The translations under genes were made by a program, and so were the position numbers. From Klebsiella michiganensis (lineage in GTDB: Bacteria; Pseudomonadota; Gammaproteobacteria; Enterobacterales; Enterobacteriaceae), in NCBI RefSeq assembly GCF_002925905.1, contig NZ_PRDB01000001.1, positions 186,001 to 250,000 on the forward strand: DNA of 64,000 nt, read 5' to 3'. How positions within the stretch are numbered: the stretch's first letter is position 1; each line of letters starts with the position of its first letter. A model generated the notes under the pieces. It searched no databases. It had not been told where the DNA came from and worked only from the letters and a program-made list of their open reading frames with translations. Of the stretch, positions 1 through 9,148 are shown piece by piece.

Positions 1-1005
1 CGCCAGCGCAATGCAGGCCACCAGCGCGCGACGACCGTTTGCCAGATCCGACAGCCAGCCCCACAGCAGCGTGCCGACCAGCGCGCCCACTTCAAACAGG
101 GTAAAGCCCTGAATCGCCACCTCTTTGGAGAGCTTCAGCTCCTGGAAAGCGTAAACGGTGGACCACTGGTCGATACCGATGCGCACCACGTACAGGAAGA
201 TGTTGGAGAAGCACAGCAGCCAGATGACTTTGTTCTTCAGTACGTACTCGACGAAGATCTGCCATTTGGTCATGGCGTTCTCTTCCGTCTCTTTATCCTC
301 TTCGCTGATCTCTTCGCCAAACAGCTCTTCGGCGTTACCGAGGCCGTAGGATTCCGGGGAGTCGCTGCCGAAGCGCAGGCCGATAAAACCGACGATCAGC
401 GCGATAATCGACGGGAAGATAAACATCCCGATCACGTGGCCGTCGAACAGGTAGTTGGCGCCAAACAGCGCTACGCCCGCCGCGCCGGCGCCGCCGAGAT
501 TGTGAGAAATATTCCAGAAGCCGAGGAAGGTGCCGCGCTTACGGCGAGGCGTCCACTTGGTAATAGTCGAATAGCTGCATGAGCCGCCGGTGCTCTGGAA
601 AAAGCCGCTCAGGGCGTAGAAGGCGATCATCAGGAACAGGCTGGTCGACCCCGCGCCCATGCTGGCGCTGAAGCCAAGCATACAGATGGCCGAAAGAATC
701 AGCATAAACGGCAGAAACTGCTTGGTGTTCTTACCGTCTGCGTAGTAAGAAACCAGCGTTTTACCGACGCCGTAGGTGATTGAGAATCCGAGACCGATCA
801 TCCCCAGCTGCGTCATGCTCAGCCCGTAGGTGGAGATCATGTCGTTCTGCGCGATGTTAAAGTTTTTGCGGATCAGGTACATGGTCAGATAGCCGATGAA
901 AACCACCAGATACGACTGCATGAACGGTTTGAACCACATTTTGCGCCGCGCTTCGAGCGGCAGGTCCAGGGTTGGCTTACGCACCTGGTTTAAGAAGGCC
1001 AGCAT
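1..1005 (-). CDS. uhpT: Hexose-6-phosphate:phosphate antiporter UhpT (partial, C-terminus outside window)
   Basis: Inner-membrane major-facilitator antiporter that imports hexose 6-phosphates in exchange for inorganic phosphate. The first 335 codons are visible, and the frame runs open off the left edge (E. coli UhpT has 463 residues). The start reads [20 protein letters not shown], followed by the first membrane helix and the family's [19 protein letters not shown] stretch; an acidic loop ([12 protein letters not shown]) separates the two six-helix halves. AGGAG precedes the ATG by about 10 bases. It is the output gene of the uhpABC system encoded just upstream and is expected to be transcribed from its own UhpA-dependent promoter. 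It is the usual fosfomycin entry route. No lesion is visible in the part present. Confidence 0.97.
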   Translation of the reverse strand, partial: MLAFLNQVRKPTLDLPLEARRKMWFKPFMQSYLVVFIGYLTMYLIRKNFNIAQNDMISTYGLSMTQLGMIGLGFSITYGVGKTLVSYYADGKNTKQFLPFMLILSAICMLGFSASMGAGSTSLFLMIAFYALSGFFQSTGGSCSYSTITKWTPRRKRGTFLGFWNISHNLGGAGAAGVALFGANYLFDGHVIGMFIFPSIIALIVGFIGLRFGSDSPESYGLGNAEELFGEEISEEDKETEENAMTKWQIFVEYVLKNKVIWLLCFSNIFLYVVRIGIDQWSTVYAFQELKLSKEVAIQGFTLFEVGALVGTLLWGWLSDLANGRRALVACIALA

Positions 1006-1050
1006 GATTGGGTGACTCCTGAGCTGATTTAGTACCTGCGAATGGCAGGC

Positions 1051-1097
1051 ATTGTAAAAATCAGCCGGGAGACTCGCCTGAGACAGCGTCCAGGCGA
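1051..1097 (-). promoter_or_regulatory. uhpT promoter region with palindrome (candidate UhpA site)
   Basis: Reading toward uhpT there is a TACAAT -10 candidate at 1051-1056. An inverted repeat, TCGCCTG-N10-CAGGCGA, lies at 1074-1097 where the -35 and activator site would be. A second small hairpin (CCTGC/GCAGG, about 1035-1049) follows in the leader. Placement just upstream of the UhpA target gene suggests a UhpA-binding site, but I cannot compare it with a binding matrix. The palindrome could instead be a weak terminator behind uhpC. Confidence 0.4.
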
Positions 1098-1150
1098 AAC
1101 CGGGAAAATTTCTTAGTTTTACGCCATTCGGCGAAGAAAGGTGAAGTGGG

Positions 1151-2470
1151 TCACGCTTCTCGCGGCGCCTGGGCGTTTAAAAACGGCAGCAGCAGCAGGG
1201 CGGAAATGCCGGCGGCAATGGCGATAACCACGAAAAAGCCGCTCCAGTGCCAGATTTCCATCACCTGCGCCAGCGGCCAGCCGGAGAGCGATGCGCCAAG
1301 ATAGGCAAACAGGCCAACAAAGCCGGTTGCCGCCCCCGCCGCCTCTTTGTGCGAGCACTCCGCCGCCGCCATGCCGATCAGCATCTGTGGGCCAAAAACG
1401 AAAAAGCCGGTCGTGAAGAAGCAGGCCGCCTGCATCACGTAGCTGGCGAACGGCATCAGCCAGAGGCCACCCACCGACAGCAAAATACCGGCGGCGAAAA
1501 TCAGGTTCATCGGCCCGCGGTTGCCGTTAAACAGTTTATCCGAGCCCCAGCCCGCCACCAGCGCGCCGATAAAGCCGCCCACCTCGAACATGGTGACCGC
1601 CGAATTCGCCGTGACCAGATCGACGCCGAGCGTTTCCGACATATACAGGTTGCCCCAGTCGTTAATCGCCGCGCGCACCACGTACACCAGCACGTAGCAC
1701 AGCGAGAGCAGCCAGATATAGGGATTCAGCAGCACGTATTTGGTGAGGATCTCTTTACGAGTCAGGCCAGCCCCTTCCTGCTGCTGGGCAATCTCCAGCT
1801 CATCGTGCCGCCAGTCGCCCACGGCGGGCAGCCCTACCGCCTGCGGCCGGTCGCGCAGCCGCCAGCAGAGAAACAGTCCGGCGAGGATCGCCAGCATGCC
1901 GGCAATCATCATCCCCGTTCGCCAGCCGTAGTGCAGCGCCGCCGCGCCAACCACCATCGGGATCAGCGCCCCGCCGACGTTATGCGCCGTATTCCACAGC
2001 GCCCACCAGCCGCCGCGTTCGGTACGCGAATACCAGGTCGTCAGCAGACGGGCGCACACCGGCGAGCCCCAGCCCTGGAAGAAGGCGTTCAGCGCCCACA
2101 GCAGCGCGAAGGCCCACAGCGAAGTGGAAAAGCCAAACAGAATATTCACCACGCCGGTAGCGACCAGACCGATGCCCATAAAATAGCGGGCGTTAGAGCG
2201 GTCGCTGACGATACCGGAGAAAAATTTCGACAGCCCGTAGGTGATGTAGAACAGCGTTGCCAGCAGGCCGATATCGCTGCGCGTCAGCACGTTGCTGGCG
2301 AGGATTTCCGGCACGGCGGCGTTAAAGCTTTTACGCGTAAAATAAAACAGCGCATAGCCCAGCCAGATGGTCAGCAGAATATGCCGACGCCAGTAGCGGT
2401 AGCGCGCATCCAGCGCCGGTTTGTCGGTAATCGGCGGAGCATCGGGCGGGGATTTCAAAAAGGCAAACAT
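1151..2470 (-). CDS. uhpC: Membrane sugar-phosphate sensor UhpC
   Basis: Major-facilitator protein of 439 residues, the same length as E. coli UhpC and closely related to UhpT and GlpT. It binds external glucose 6-phosphate and activates the kinase UhpB rather than acting mainly as a transporter. The N-terminus ([13 protein letters not shown]) leads into the [20 protein letters not shown] first-helix region, and the organophosphate-antiporter arginines are retained. The gene sits 9 bases downstream of the uhpB stop, so it is co-transcribed with uhpA and uhpB. The ATG start at 2470 follows a GGAGCGACG ribosome-binding site. A reading frame overlapping it on the other strand is only a high-GC shadow. 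Confidence 0.96.
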   Translation of the reverse strand: MFAFLKSPPDAPPITDKPALDARYRYWRRHILLTIWLGYALFYFTRKSFNAAVPEILASNVLTRSDIGLLATLFYITYGLSKFFSGIVSDRSNARYFMGIGLVATGVVNILFGFSTSLWAFALLWALNAFFQGWGSPVCARLLTTWYSRTERGGWWALWNTAHNVGGALIPMVVGAAALHYGWRTGMMIAGMLAILAGLFLCWRLRDRPQAVGLPAVGDWRHDELEIAQQQEGAGLTRKEILTKYVLLNPYIWLLSLCYVLVYVVRAAINDWGNLYMSETLGVDLVTANSAVTMFEVGGFIGALVAGWGSDKLFNGNRGPMNLIFAAGILLSVGGLWLMPFASYVMQAACFFTTGFFVFGPQMLIGMAAAECSHKEAAGAATGFVGLFAYLGASLSGWPLAQVMEIWHWSGFFVVIAIAAGISALLLLPFLNAQAPREA

Positions 2471-2479
2471 CGTCGCTCC

Positions 2480-3982
2480 TCAGGCGTAGCGCAGCGGCAG
2501 GCTGACGCAGACGCGGGTGCCGTGGGTGCAGGAGATGGTTAAGGTGCCGCCCAGCGCGCTGACGCGCTCGCGCATGCCGGTCAGGCCGAAGCCCTGCTGA
2601 CCGGAGCCCGGCGGCAGGCCGCAGCCGTCGTCCTCCAGCACCAGCATCAGCCGCTGCTCCTGCTGCCAGCCCTGCAGCGTGACGGCGCTGGCGCTGGCGT
2701 GTTTGACGATATTATTCAGCCCTTCCTGGCAGACGCGGAACAGGGTGACGCGCTGGTTTTCGCTCAGCAGCGACTCATCAATGCGCCACGCCAGATGGCT
2801 GACCATACCGCGGTCCTCCAGCTCCATTTCGCGCATCAGCGAACGCACCGCCTGTTCAAGCGTCAGGTCGTCCAGCTGGCGCGGGCGCAGGCGGCCCAGC
2901 AGACGGCGCACCGAATCATAGACGCCGAGCGAAAGCTGCTCAATCAGCTGGCCGCTCTGCCTGACGCTGGCGCTGTTGGGCGCCAGACGCTGGACGATCC
3001 CCGCCTGGGTGCGGATGGCGGTGATGGTCTGGCCGATATCATCGTGCAGCTCGCGGGCCACCTCGCGGCGCACGCTCTCTTCGGTTTCCAGCAGGCGTTC
3101 CGCCAGCCGCTGGTTACGCACCAGCTCGTTTTGCAGCGACTGATTCAGCTCGCGCAGCCGCTGAATGCCGGCGCCCAGCAGCAGGCCCGTCAGGCTTTGC
3201 GCCAGCAGCGAAAGCAGCAAATCCACCGGATGATCGTGCCAGCTCTGGCTGGCAATCAGCGCGATGGCGTTCATCAGGGTCGCGATCAGCGCGCCCTGCC
3301 AGCCGTAGTGCCAGGCCAGGGCGATAATCGGCAGCGCCAGGCAGAAGGGCGTAAATCGCGAGAGCTCGGCGGGCAGCCCCAGCTGGAGCCAGAGGCTGAC
3401 GCTGAACAGCAGCAGATACCAGATAAGATGCCGCCCGCGCCAGTTTACCGGCTGCGAGACCAGCGATGGCCCCAGCGGCCGCCAGACGGTACTGGTAAGG
3501 TAGTGCCAGATAACCAGGCAGGTAGGCGCCAGCGTCAGGCCGCCGGTCAGGGTCAGCAGCAGCGCGTTCAGCCCCTCCTTGCCTTCCGGCAGCCACGGCA
3601 GCGACTGGAGCAGCGCAGCGGCGATCAGCGCCCCTCCCTGACGCAGCAGGGTGAGCCAGTCACGCTGCTGGCGATAGCGTGAGATCAGCGCCACCGGCAG
3701 CAGGGTCAACAGGCTTCCGGTCATCAATATTATCGGGTGCGCCAGCGCCACTTCCTGCGCCAGCCAGAAGATCAGCAGCCACTCAGCGCCCAGCAGAACC
3801 GGCCAGTAGCCGCGCGGACACTGCAGCATCAGGCCTAGACGCAGGCCAAAGGGGAAAAGCAGCACCGCAAGATCGGCACGCTCCACCAGGTGCAGGCTGA
3901 TGCTCCACAGGCAAAACCACGCGGCGGAAAAGATAAAGCAACAGCCGATAACCGAGAGCAGCCGGGAGAGAAAGGCGTTCAT
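2480..3982 (-). CDS. uhpB: Sensor histidine kinase UhpB
   Basis: Membrane histidine kinase of the NarX/UhpB type, 500 residues. The first 280 or so residues form an array of hydrophobic helices (MASE1-like sensor region). Next comes a dimerisation/phosphoacceptor segment with [18 protein letters not shown], where the His near residue 313 is phosphorylated. The HATPase domain has [16 protein letters not shown] as the N box and LEDDGCGLP / [11 protein letters not shown] as G boxes. With UhpC it senses external glucose 6-phosphate and phosphorylates UhpA. The start ATG overlaps the uhpA stop by four bases (translational coupling), and uhpC follows 9 bases downstream. Confidence 0.96.
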   Translation of the reverse strand: MNAFLSRLLSVIGCCFIFSAAWFCLWSISLHLVERADLAVLLFPFGLRLGLMLQCPRGYWPVLLGAEWLLIFWLAQEVALAHPIILMTGSLLTLLPVALISRYRQQRDWLTLLRQGGALIAAALLQSLPWLPEGKEGLNALLLTLTGGLTLAPTCLVIWHYLTSTVWRPLGPSLVSQPVNWRGRHLIWYLLLFSVSLWLQLGLPAELSRFTPFCLALPIIALAWHYGWQGALIATLMNAIALIASQSWHDHPVDLLLSLLAQSLTGLLLGAGIQRLRELNQSLQNELVRNQRLAERLLETEESVRREVARELHDDIGQTITAIRTQAGIVQRLAPNSASVRQSGQLIEQLSLGVYDSVRRLLGRLRPRQLDDLTLEQAVRSLMREMELEDRGMVSHLAWRIDESLLSENQRVTLFRVCQEGLNNIVKHASASAVTLQGWQQEQRLMLVLEDDGCGLPPGSGQQGFGLTGMRERVSALGGTLTISCTHGTRVCVSLPLRYA

Positions 3983-4572
3983 TGCCAGCTATCGAACATG
4001 CGGCGCGCCAGCTCGACGTCGTTGCTGACGCCCAGCTTTTCCAGCAGATTGGCGCGATGAACGTGCACGGTTTTTGGCGACAGGCCCAGCTCGGCGGCAA
4101 TCTCTTTTACCGCCATCCCCTGCGCCAGCTTTTCCGCCACCTCACGTTCGCGTTTGGTGAGCGGGTCCCGTCGCCCGGCCGCCAGCTTCATGGCGATATC
4201 CGGCGTCAGGTAGCAGCCGCCGGCCGCCACGGTGCGGACGGCGGCGATCAGCTCATCCGGGCTGCAGCGCTTGGAGAGAAAGCCGCGCGCGCCGGCGTTC
4301 AGCGCCTGCTCCACCAGCGCCGGGCTGTCGTGCACCGACAGCATCACGATCGCCATCCCTTTCGGCAGCTGGCTTAACAGCTCAAGCCCGGAGATATCCG
4401 GCATCGAGATATCGCAGATACAGACCTGCACGCCGCGGCCGGGCAGCCCCGCCAGCGCTTCGCGCCCGGAACCAAATTCGGCGACGACCTGAAAATCGGC
4501 TTCCAGCCCCAGCAGCTGGGCAAAGCCGGAGCGGACGATAAGATGATCGTCAATAAGGGCGATTGTGGTCAT
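3979..4572 (-). CDS. uhpA: Response regulator UhpA (LuxR/NarL family)
   Basis: Transcriptional activator of uhpT, 197 residues. The receiver domain starts [17 protein letters not shown] with the acidic pair and has the phosphoacceptor Asp in [12 protein letters not shown] (residue 54). A C-terminal LuxR-type helix-turn-helix follows ([16 protein letters not shown], then [19 protein letters not shown]). It is the first gene of the uhpABC operon and its stop overlaps the uhpB start. The ATG at 4572 follows a CCCAGGAATC ribosome-binding region. The sequence looks complete, with all signature residues present. Confidence 0.97.
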   Translation of the reverse strand: MTTIALIDDHLIVRSGFAQLLGLEADFQVVAEFGSGREALAGLPGRGVQVCICDISMPDISGLELLSQLPKGMAIVMLSVHDSPALVEQALNAGARGFLSKRCSPDELIAAVRTVAAGGCYLTPDIAMKLAAGRRDPLTKREREVAEKLAQGMAVKEIAAELGLSPKTVHVHRANLLEKLGVSNDVELARRMFDSWQ

Positions 4573-4624
4573 GGCGATTCCTGGGGAGGATAAAAAACGC
4601 GCTTACCTTAACGGTATAAACGTC

Positions 4625-4718
4625 ATCCTTCAAGCTGCCTCTGTTCCCCCCAGTCACTGACTTCAGTCAGCTCCAGGGGGATTCTCAGAGTTGCCGCCCT
4701 GATGCGGCTTGAGTGATT
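4625..4718 (+). repeat. Dispersed intergenic palindromic repeat, copy A
   Basis: About 90 bp between uhpA and ilvN. The ends are imperfect inverted repeats (ATCCTTCAAGCTGC at the left, GCGGCTTGAGTGAT at the right), and the core has CCCCCCAGTCACTGACTTCAG, GCTCCAGGGGG and TTGCCGCC. Related copies lie at 28070-28197 and 43944-44070, with a fragment at 52005-52042. This copy is the shortest and lacks the TGCGTTGGCT block of the others. It may also end transcripts from one side. Confidence 0.75.
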
Positions 4719-4754
4719 TTGTTTATCGTGCGCAGCGGATCAAGCCGCGAGCGA

Positions 4755-5045
4755 TTATTCGAAGAACACCGCGATTTTGCTGAACATAGAGGGATCGGAC
4801 TGATTACGCACCACCTTCTCAACGTCTTCCAGCTTTTCGATCTGGCTAATCATCTGCCCGAGGCGCTGATCGTCGTTGACCAGTAGCCAGATGCGGCTCT
4901 GGTTGCTGTCCGGGATCGGCAGACAAAGAATGCCTTCCACGTTAAATGCGCGGCGGGCAAACAGGCCGCAAACGTGGGTCATCACGCCAGGATGGTTGCG
5001 CACGGTGAGCTGTAGAATAACGTTTTCATGAGTCGCTTGTTGCAT
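4755..5045 (-). CDS. ilvN: Acetolactate synthase I regulatory subunit
   Basis: Small subunit of acetohydroxyacid synthase I, 96 residues, made of one ACT domain ([20 protein letters not shown] ... [21 protein letters not shown]). It stimulates the IlvB catalytic subunit and confers valine feedback inhibition in branched-chain amino-acid synthesis. The gene lies three bases after the ilvB stop, so ilvBN is one transcript. Length and sequence match the E. coli protein closely. The ACT Gly in the NHPGV motif, typical of the effector-binding loop, is present. Confidence 0.97.
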   Translation of the reverse strand: MQQATHENVILQLTVRNHPGVMTHVCGLFARRAFNVEGILCLPIPDSNQSRIWLLVNDDQRLGQMISQIEKLEDVEKVVRNQSDPSMFSKIAVFFE

Positions 5046-5048
5046 GGC

Positions 5049-6737
5049 TTATTCCCCCACCATTTCAGTATTGGCCGCACCCGGCGGTACCATCGGATAC
5101 ACTTTTTCTTCGGCATCGATACGCACGTGGATCAGCGCCGGACCCGGGCGGTCGATAATCGCCTGCAGCGCCGCCTGCGGATCGGCTTCGTTATTTAAAT
5201 CACAGGTTTGCAGACCAAAACCAGCGGCGATCTGCATAAAGTTGACCATGCCAGGATAGGTCGCGGCGAACACGCCCTGCTTATAGAACAGGCTCTGCTG
5301 CTGGTGAACCAGCCCCAGCGCTTCGTTATTCATCAGGATGATTTTTACGTCCAGCTGATTTTCCGCCGCGGTAGCCATTTCCTGAATGTTCATCATCAGG
5401 CTGCCGTCGCCGGAGAAGCAGATGACCTTGCGCTGCGGGTTAGCCAGCGCCGCGCCTATCGCGGCAGGCAGACCAAAGCCCATGGTGCCGAGGCCGCCGG
5501 AGGTCAGCCACTGGCGCGGACGGTTGAGCGGATACGCCTGCGCGACCCACATCTGGTGCTGGCCGACGTCGGTGGTCACGATTGCCTCATCGTCAACGCA
5601 GGCGGCAACGGCGTTAATCAGGCCATAGTGGGTAAGCGGGTCTTGCTCCTGCGGAATGGCGCAGGGGAACTCCCGCTGCAGATCGGCCACCAGCTGCAGC
5701 CATTCGCTGCGCGGCTGCGCCTCGACCTGCGGGATCAGCTGCGCCAGCACTTCGCCTACATCGCCCTGAATCGCCACGTGCGGCTGTTTGATTTTGCCCA
5801 GCTCAGAGCGGTCGATATCAACGTGGATAATTTTCGCGTTCGGGCAGAACTGCTCGGTTTTACCAATCGCCCGGTCATCAAAACGCGCGCCTAAAACAAC
5901 CAATAAATCAGCCTCTTGCAAAATAAAATTGGTGCTGCGCGCGCCGTGCATCCCCAGCATGCCCAGCGACAGCGGATGCGCTTTCGGCAGCATCCCCAGC
6001 GCCATCAGGGTCTGGGTGGTTGGCAGGTTGGCTTTTTCCGCCAGCTGGCGAATGGGCTCAGGCGCGTTGATCACCCCACCGCCCAGATAGAGCACCGGAC
6101 GCTGCGCGGCGTTAATCATCGCCGCCGCTTCACGCACGCTGGCGCTATCGAACGTCGGATGCGCCGTACGGGCGCCGGGTTCCGGCAGGGCGTCAAGCTC
6201 AATGGTCGCGGCCTGAACATCCTTAGGAATATCTATCCACACCGGCCCTGGTCGCCCGGACTGCGCGATGCGAAACGCGTCGCTTATCACCTGCGGCAGC
6301 TCAGCAATGTTGCGTACCAGATAGTTATGTTTCGTGATGGGGATAGAGATACCGTAGGTGTCGACTTCCTGGAAAGCGTCGGTGCCGATCATTGAGGCCG
6401 GAACCTGGCCGGTAATGCACACCAGCGGAATCGAATCCAGACGGGCGTCGGCGATAGCGGTGATCAGGTTAGTAGCTCCCGGGCCGCTACAGGCCATACA
6501 CACCGCCGGTTTGCCCTCGGTGCGCGCCATGCCCTGGGCAATAAACCCCGCGCCCTGCTCGTGACGCGCCAGAATATGGCGGATCTGCGTGCTTTGGCTT
6601 AACGCATCGTAAATGGGAAGGATGGAGCCGCCCGGAATGCCGCTGACCGTGGTGATCCCCTGACGCTCCAGTAAATGAACGACTAACTGTGCGCCAGTGA
6701 AGCGCATTTTTTGTGATGTTGTGCCCGAACTTGCCAT
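5049..6737 (-). CDS. ilvB: Acetolactate synthase I catalytic subunit
   Basis: Thiamine-diphosphate enzyme of 562 residues that joins two pyruvates to acetolactate (valine/leucine) or pyruvate plus 2-oxobutyrate (isoleucine). The domain order is typical. The N-terminal PYR domain has the catalytic Glu in ILARHEQGAGFIAQGMAR. A central FAD/Rossmann domain (GARFDDRAIGKTEQF) follows, then a C-terminal PP domain with the ThDP/Mg motif GDGSLMMNIQEM...NN. It is the first structural gene after the ivbL leader, so expression depends on valine/leucine attenuation. The start MASSGTTS matches the E. coli protein. It forms the holoenzyme with IlvN, encoded three bases downstream. Confidence 0.98.
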   Translation of the reverse strand: MASSGTTSQKMRFTGAQLVVHLLERQGITTVSGIPGGSILPIYDALSQSTQIRHILARHEQGAGFIAQGMARTEGKPAVCMACSGPGATNLITAIADARLDSIPLVCITGQVPASMIGTDAFQEVDTYGISIPITKHNYLVRNIAELPQVISDAFRIAQSGRPGPVWIDIPKDVQAATIELDALPEPGARTAHPTFDSASVREAAAMINAAQRPVLYLGGGVINAPEPIRQLAEKANLPTTQTLMALGMLPKAHPLSLGMLGMHGARSTNFILQEADLLVVLGARFDDRAIGKTEQFCPNAKIIHVDIDRSELGKIKQPHVAIQGDVGEVLAQLIPQVEAQPRSEWLQLVADLQREFPCAIPQEQDPLTHYGLINAVAACVDDEAIVTTDVGQHQMWVAQAYPLNRPRQWLTSGGLGTMGFGLPAAIGAALANPQRKVICFSGDGSLMMNIQEMATAAENQLDVKIILMNNEALGLVHQQQSLFYKQGVFAATYPGMVNFMQIAAGFGLQTCDLNNEADPQAALQAIIDRPGPALIHVRIDAEEKVYPMVPPGAANTEMVGE

Positions 6738-6781
6738 GCTCCAGTCCTTTTATTCTGGGCCGACTTACCGGGGGGCATGAA

Positions 6782-6818
6782 ACGAAAAACCCCGCTCGGT
6801 TTGCGCCGGCGGGGTTTG
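6782..6818 (-). terminator. ilvB attenuator terminator
   Basis: Between the ivbL stop and ilvB, the minus strand carries an AACCCCGC / GCGGGGTT stem followed by TTTCGTTT. This is the intrinsic terminator of the leader. Its position directly after a Val-rich leader peptide is the classical attenuation layout: fast translation of ivbL favours the terminator, and stalled ribosomes favour read-through. Confidence 0.85.
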
Positions 6819-6839
6819 GAATTCGTGTTGTTCCGGACC

Positions 6840-6935
6840 CTACGGCGCGTTGCCGACGACGACCACCACAGACACGACGACCACCGCGGCAGGCGCGGTT
6901 AGTAGTAGGGTCGAAGTCAGCGTGGTAGCGTTCAT
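6840..6935 (-). CDS. ivbL: ilvB operon leader peptide IvbL
   Basis: Leader peptide of 31 residues, beginning MNATTLTSTLLLTAPAAVVV and ending GNAP. It contains a run of Leu codons and ten Val codons in two blocks, with a Ser between the blocks. The ribosome senses charged tRNA-Val and tRNA-Leu while translating it and so controls the attenuator just downstream. AGGGAC lies 5-10 bases before the ATG. The E. coli IvbL has 32 residues and the same Val-block design. It was found by translating the minus strand between the ilvB start and its promoter. Confidence 0.93.
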   Translation of the reverse strand: MNATTLTSTLLLTAPAAVVVVSVVVVVGNAP

Positions 6936-6967
6936 GAGGGACCTGTTGTCTCAAAAAAGGGAATGAA

Positions 6968-6973
6968 TTTATA
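6968..6973 (-). promoter_or_regulatory. Candidate -10 of the ivbL-ilvBN promoter
   Basis: TATAAA on the minus strand, 33 bases before the ivbL ATG, in an AT-rich stretch. TTGTGA-like sequence about 20 bases further upstream could serve as the -35 or as part of a CRP half site, since E. coli ilvB is CRP-activated. The assignment rests on position and weak matches only. Confidence 0.4.
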
Positions 6974-7063
6974 CAAACACAGCTTTTGTCATTTCACAAT
7001 GGATTTATTTTCAACCAGGAGAAACTGCGCGGAAGATCACATTAATTTGCGGCGGGATAAAAA

Positions 7064-7142
7064 CAAAAAACCCCGCCGCGGCGAGGTTTTCTGTTCGGTG
7101 TTTTTACGGTTGGTAGCCGCAAGCACACTGTATTACGTCAAC
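7064..7142 (-). ncRNA. istR: IstR-1 antitoxin small RNA
   Basis: On the minus strand the sequence begins GTTGACGTAATACAGTGTGC, continues through GCTACCAACC, and ends in a GC-rich intrinsic terminator (AACCTCGCCGC/GCGGGGTT plus a T run) at about 7064-7090, giving 75-80 nt. This matches the IstR-1 RNA I know from E. coli, which blocks translation of tisB by pairing with its leader. Its first 21 nt are complementary to 9277-9297 in the tisAB leader with one G-U pair. It lies, as in E. coli, between ivbL and tisB and is transcribed away from tisB. An intron now separates the two. Confidence 0.92.
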
Positions 7143-7148
7143 GAAAAA

Positions 7149-7177
7149 AGTATACGCGATCGGGGAAGAAGGCGCAA
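7149..7177 (-). promoter_or_regulatory. IstR-1 constitutive promoter
   Basis: TATACT (7149-7154) lies six bases before the IstR-1 5' end. TTGCGC (7172-7177) sits 17 bases further upstream on the minus strand. The spacing is ideal for sigma-70. The promoter lies fully between istR and the intron 3' end (7245), so the insertion leaves it intact. Confidence 0.8.
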
Positions 7178-7244
7178 TTTTCACGATGGTTTTCGCTGAT
7201 TTAGAGTATGGATCGCGTATACAAATTTGTCCAAAAATGTCGCG

Positions 7245-7314
7245 GTAGGGATACCCGTTACCGGGTACCCCCCGCACAGATCCCGGCGTGCGCTATTCAC
7301 GCACCGGGCTCCTG
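7245..7314 (-). ncRNA. Group II intron domains V and VI
   Basis: Domain V is about 34 nt on the minus strand (around 7313-7280). It starts GGAGCCCGG with the AGC catalytic triad, has a GC-rich hairpin, and closes with CCGGGATC. Domain VI follows as a GGGGTACCCG / CGGGTATCCC hairpin with a GTAA loop, ending at the 3' splice site CCCTAC. The catalytic core therefore looks intact. The stop codon of the reverse transcriptase lies inside domain V. Confidence 0.75.
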
Positions 7315-8781
7315 CCTTGGGTGTCTGGCGGTGAACCGCTCCACAGGCCATGGATGCAGAACCCGAACCTTCGGCAGCCATACGGCTGCCAGTCTGTTTG
7401 CTTTCGTCCATGTCGTATCATCCTGCTGGCTCCTGCGCCTCAGCGCCCGTCGCCAGAGGTCTGTTACGTATATCCTGAACTTCCGCATCATGGGATAGTT
7501 GCCCGGGACTGAGTGGTAGTTCAGGTATCCCTGAACCACTCTCCTGAGCCATTTTCCCTGTTCGGGGATTGAGTAATGCCAGCGCTTTCGTAGTCCGTCC
7601 TTGATCGCTTTCAGTGTCGCCGTCATCCTGTCCCGGCGTGTCTTTCGTATCAGCATGAACCTGCCACTACGATCTTTCCCACTGATATGCGTGAACCCGA
7701 GGAAGTTGAACGTTTCTGGTTTACCTTTTCCCCTGCTGGCGCGGTTTTCGGCTGCGAAGCGGCCGAACTCCATCAGTCGGGTTTTCTTCGGATGTACCGT
7801 GAGTCCGAACTCCTTCAGTCTGCGCTGCATGGCTATACGAAAGCATTGAGCGTCGATTCGCTTGTCGAACCCGATGACTATGTCATCTGCGTATCTGACC
7901 ATGACCACATTGCCTGTGGCATGGCGGCGTCGCCACTGATGCGCCCACAGATCGAAGACATAGTGGAGGTAGATGTTTGCCAGCAGCGGCGAGATAACCG
8001 CACCCTGTGGGGTGCCTTCCTCCGATGCCCGCCATTCTCCTTCCTCTGAGGTCCCGGCTGTGAGCCACTTTCGTATGAGCCTGATTACCCTCTGGTCGCC
8101 GATTCTGTGTTCTATGAACCTGATTAGCCATTCATGGCTTACCTTGTCGAAGAACTGACTGATATCGGCATCCAGTACCCAGTTTACATTGGTCCGAACC
8201 AGCCCTGTGGCCAGTGCGTCCAGCGCATTGTGCTGGCTTCGCCCGGGTCTGAACCCGTATGAAAACCCCATAAAGTCATTTTCGTAGACTGCATTCAGGA
8301 TCTTAACCAGCGCATACTGGACGATTTTGTCCTCCAGTGAGGCGATGCCGAGCGGGCGCTGTTTTCCATCCGCTTTCGGGATGTAGTGCCGCCTGCCGGG
8401 CTGAGCCCTGTAACTGCCCTGATGAAGCCTCCGGTGCAGATCTGCTATGTTGACCTTCAGGTTTTCGGCGTAGTCCTTCCACCTGACACCATCAACTCCG
8501 GCAGCCGCTTTCCTGCTCAGGGAGAGGAATGCGTTCTCCAGTGCCTCTGCTGTCAGGAGGTGGAACAATGCGGTAAACCGTTCTTTCTTCCGCTGCTTCG
8601 CAGCTTCCCGCACGCGTGACAGCCTCTGTGACATACTTTCCCGGCTCTGCGTCCGGCGCATGTGTGGCTGTTCCGCGTTTCCCTTGGCCCCGCTCCTTCG
8701 CTCCACTGACTCCGCTCCTTGCGGATTGTTCGCCAGCTTCGCAGCTACTATGAGCAAGTCCGACTTCTCCTCTCCGTACAT
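7297..8781 (-). CDS. ltrA: Group II intron reverse transcriptase/maturase
   Basis: Intron-encoded protein of about 494 residues that helps the intron RNA fold and splice, then copies it into DNA at the target. The N-terminal leader is basic (RLSRVREAAKQRKKERF). Reverse-transcriptase blocks follow: KAAAGVDGV, the fingers motif RPLGIASLEDKIVQ, GFSYGFRPGRSQH, the SQFFD acidic block, GTPQGAVISPLLANIYL, and the catalytic MVRYADDIVIGF. The maturase (X) domain runs from about residue 340 to the end and includes LRRVVQGYLNYHSVPGN. There is no C-terminal HNH endonuclease, as expected for class C. An ATG at 8781 and a GTG at 8784 are both possible starts. The frame is intact, and its stop overlaps domain V. 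Confidence 0.93.
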   Translation of the reverse strand: MYGEEKSDLLIVAAKLANNPQGAESVERRSGAKGNAEQPHMRRTQSRESMSQRLSRVREAAKQRKKERFTALFHLLTAEALENAFLSLSRKAAAGVDGVRWKDYAENLKVNIADLHRRLHQGSYRAQPGRRHYIPKADGKQRPLGIASLEDKIVQYALVKILNAVYENDFMGFSYGFRPGRSQHNALDALATGLVRTNVNWVLDADISQFFDKVSHEWLIRFIEHRIGDQRVIRLIRKWLTAGTSEEGEWRASEEGTPQGAVISPLLANIYLHYVFDLWAHQWRRRHATGNVVMVRYADDIVIGFDKRIDAQCFRIAMQRRLKEFGLTVHPKKTRLMEFGRFAAENRASRGKGKPETFNFLGFTHISGKDRSGRFMLIRKTRRDRMTATLKAIKDGLRKRWHYSIPEQGKWLRRVVQGYLNYHSVPGNYPMMRKFRIYVTDLWRRALRRRSQQDDTTWTKANRLAAVWLPKVRVLHPWPVERFTARHPRQEPGA

Positions 8782-9148
8782 CACCGGCTTCGGCTCCTCG
8801 CCTTCCCGGTGCGGGCCATCTCCGGCACTGGCAGATGGTCAGAGGGGAGATCTCCCGGTTCCCGCGTAAAGATCGTATTGACATGCCAGGGTCTCAGACC
8901 CCGCCGGGTCCATATGGCACTCGCAGTAACGCACCCTATGATGTTGCCTTCCGTAAACAGTACAACGTCGGCACCCGGGAATTTAATATACATTTCGTGG
9001 CTCAATGGCTGGCCTGTCAACACCCCTGTCAACGCTTCGCCCCATACCTCACGGTATACAACGCATGACTCAGGGACCCTGTGGATTGCTGGTCCTTCAA
9101 TGGTCGGGGACTTTCACCCCTTGATCTTTACCGGTCTCCCGGCGCACA

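Larger units (their letters stand above)
7245..9147 (-). mobile_element. Complete group II intron (class C type), about 1.9 kb
   Basis: On the minus strand the element begins GTGCGCCGGGAGACCGG, the standard GUGCG 5' end, at 9147. It encodes a reverse transcriptase/maturase and finishes with domain V and a domain VI hairpin ending ATCCCTAC at 7245. The small size, the lack of an endonuclease domain in the protein and insertion next to a palindrome all fit bacterial class C introns. The 5' end lies one base from the LexA palindrome of tisAB (core 9149-9164). The 3' exon runs directly into the istR upstream region. No internal stop or large deletion is seen, so it may be active. The exact 3' boundary is inferred from the AY rule and could shift by a few bases. 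Confidence 0.9.

Noticed and set aside
1247-2542. A 431-codon open frame on the plus strand opposite uhpC
   Set aside because: Rich in His, Arg, Gln and Ala with no family resemblance; it is the antisense shadow of uhpC in GC-rich DNA.
6963-7199. 78-codon frame between ivbL and the intron
   Set aside because: Covers the IstR-1 gene antisense and its terminator; no protein-like features.
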